Assembly (NCBI GenBank): GCA_030681895.1
Contig: JAUXRI010000078.1
Coordinates: forward strand, 62,001 to 126,000
Length of the DNA stretch: 64,000 nt
Direction of reading: 5' to 3'
Origin: Myxococcales bacterium
GTDB taxonomy: Bacteria > Myxococcota > Myxococcia > Myxococcales > Myxococcaceae
Positions 62,863-64,000 of the stretch are shown piece by piece (positions within the stretch are counted from its first letter, which is position 1; every line of letters starts with the position of its first letter). Below the pieces are notes generated by a model. It searched no databases and was not told the DNA's origin. It worked only from the letters and a program-made list of their open reading frames with translations. The position numbers and the translations under genes were made by a program.

Positions 62863-63845
62863 CCGCGCCGGCCGTCTCATGGCGTACGTCACGTGAGCGC
62901 GCACTGCTGGCGCTCGAGCGCGAGAAGTCGGCGGCCTTGCGCGCCGAGGCCGCCGAGGCGATCTGTGACGCGGCTGCCGACGCCCCTCGAGACGCCCGGC
63001 AGGACTTTGCGGCCGACGTCGTGCGCCTGCTCAACGACACCCAGGAAGAGGTGCGCTGCGCAGGCCTGGCGCTGGCGAGCGAGGTACTGGAGCCCATCGA
63101 GGCGAAGGACGTGCTCGTGCGGAACATGAGCGACAAGGCACACCGTGTTCGCGTCGAAGCAGTCGGCAGGTTGGCTGATCTCGCTCTGCCCGAAGCGCGT
63201 GGGGCATTGGCGGCGGCGCTCGAAGACGACATCTTCCCCGTTCGATTCGAAGCGGCCAGAGGCATGGTGGCGCTCCAACACTCCGCCGGGCTCGAGACGT
63301 TGCTGACGGCGCTCGAAGACGCGGACCTGCGGTTTCGCGCTGCCGCGGCCCTCGCGCAGTTGGGGAACAAAGACGCGCTCCCGAAGCTCAAGAAGACCTT
63401 CAACGGCTGGTTTCTGCCGGCCTTCGACAAGACGCAGCTCGCTGGGGCCCTCGCGCAGCTCGGCGACGCGGACGGCATCGAGCACCTCTTCAAACGAGCG
63501 GGCAAGGGCTGGTCGATGGATCGCGCGATGGCGATCGAGCTGCTCGGCGAGGTGAAGGCGCCCGGCGCGAAGGAGCGGCTGATCGAGATCCTGCGTGCGC
63601 CAGACGACGAGTGTCGCGGCGCCGCGGCGCGCGGGCTGGGCCGGCTCGGTGACGCCTCGGTGTTCGCAGACGTCGCGAAGGTGCTGGGCGAGAAGCTCGT
63701 CTCCGACGACGTGCTGCTCGACGTCGCTGAAGGGTTGCTGAGGCTCGATGCTCCGCAGGCTGCTGTGCTGCTGTCGAGCGTGCCGCTCGCCGACGACGAA
63801 TCGAAGGCCGAGCTGGCGGTGATGCTGAAGGAGTTCTCGTCGTGA
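62859..63845 (+). CDS. HEAT-repeat protein
   Basis: The 328-residue protein is composed of helical HEAT-type pairs of about 30 residues, for example RVRVEAVGRLADLALPEARGALAAAL, VRFEAARGMVAL and CRGAAARGLGRLGDASVFADV. Such superhelices bind partner proteins. The GTG overlaps the metG stop (GTGA), and its stop overlaps the TatD start. It may bind MetRS or another product of the operon; the partner is unknown. Confidence 0.8.
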   Translation: MTAPAVSWRTSRERALLALEREKSAALRAEAAEAICDAAADAPRDARQDFAADVVRLLNDTQEEVRCAGLALASEVLEPIEAKDVLVRNMSDKAHRVRVEAVGRLADLALPEARGALAAALEDDIFPVRFEAARGMVALQHSAGLETLLTALEDADLRFRAAAALAQLGNKDALPKLKKTFNGWFLPAFDKTQLAGALAQLGDADGIEHLFKRAGKGWSMDRAMAIELLGEVKAPGAKERLIEILRAPDDECRGAAARGLGRLGDASVFADVAKVLGEKLVSDDVLLDVAEGLLRLDAPQAAVLLSSVPLADDESKAELAVMLKEFSS

Positions 63846-64000
63846 AGTTGATCGACGCCCACTGCCACCTCGAGCCGAAGGACTTTCCGACGACGGCCGA
63901 GGTCATCGCGCGGGCTCGCGAGCAGGGCGTCGTGCACGCCGTCGTCGTCGGCCAGTTCCAGAAGCCCGGTGACTTCGGCTTCGCGCTCGAAGTGGCGCGT
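63842..64000 (+). CDS. TatD-family nuclease, 3' end missing
   Basis: Only the first 53 codons lie in the window. The N-terminus, VKLIDAHCHLEPKDF, is the metal-binding HxH start of the TatD metallo-hydrolase family (DNase/deaminase fold). MetG and TatD are neighbours in many bacteria, which supports the call. The GTG overlaps the HEAT-repeat stop by four bases. Confidence 0.85.
   Translation, partial: MKLIDAHCHLEPKDFPTTAEVIARAREQGVVHAVVVGQFQKPGDFGFALEVAR

Overview
The window is GC-rich, densely packed bacterial chromosome that most resembles Myxococcota. The evidence is a C-terminal MYXO-CTERM-like sorting signal (gene at 52216-54459), Cys-rich and Gly-rich surface lipoproteins, a Ser/Thr kinase-PilZ-FHA cluster, a DUF1592/DUF1552 pair and third-position GC bias throughout. 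I see no rRNA, tRNA, CRISPR array, insertion sequence, phage gene or plasmid function. No gap between genes exceeds 300 bases; the largest is about 214 bases at 42088-42301. The first and last genes run off the window.

Layout. 1-4.2 kb: the end of a TIGR01777-type epimerase, then a leftward pair (metallo-beta-lactamase-fold hydrolase, Cys-rich lipoprotein). 4.3-9.2 kb: a rightward five-gene operon with an alkylglycerone-phosphate-synthase-like flavoprotein, GlcE-like and GlcF-like partners, a diacylglycerol-kinase-family lipid kinase and a hotdog thioesterase. 9.3-13.3 kb: a small basic protein, a lipoprotein and a SNF2 helicase. 13.4-16.1 kb: a leftward trio (phosphatase-superfamily protein, 2OG-Fe(II) oxygenase, exported PHA-granule-type domain). 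16.2-20.2 kb: YbgC-like thioesterase, GlpX, an SRPBCC protein, a 62-residue protein and a histone-deacetylase-fold protein with an unknown C-terminal half. 20.2-24.7 kb: a repeat lipoprotein, OsmC and arginine decarboxylase. 24.8-32.4 kb: a leftward chaperone group (lid-less Hsp70, J-domain/repeat protein, CvpA) and a signalling group (kinase-PilZ-J-like protein, FHA protein, CPBP protease), with a glutamine-amidotransferase-like gene between them. 32.4-42.1 kb: PolX, a Rieske-MoaB-TIGR02757 operon, a cyclic-nucleotide-type MscS channel, DNA polymerase III delta prime, an AmpG-like transporter, a zinc-ribbon membrane protein and a hybrid histidine kinase.

42.3-52.2 kb is the most striking block: a five-gene, mostly translationally coupled alpha-2-macroglobulin operon of the yfa/mag type (DUF2135, DUF1175, DUF2138, YfaS-like macroglobulin, YfaQ-like protein). 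The macroglobulin keeps a Cys-Val-Glu-Gln thioester motif. The last protein carries a metallopeptidase HExxH motif, a complete penicillin-binding-protein SxxK/SxN/KTG set and a SpoIID-like region in one chain.

52.2-64 kb: a surface lipoprotein with FG-GAP-like repeats, AsnRS, a DUF1592/DUF1588 and DUF1552 pair, a small membrane protein, DNA polymerase III delta, MetRS, a HEAT-repeat protein and the start of a TatD nuclease. Four-base start/stop overlaps are used again and again, so many assignments here are supported by operon structure as well as by protein motifs.
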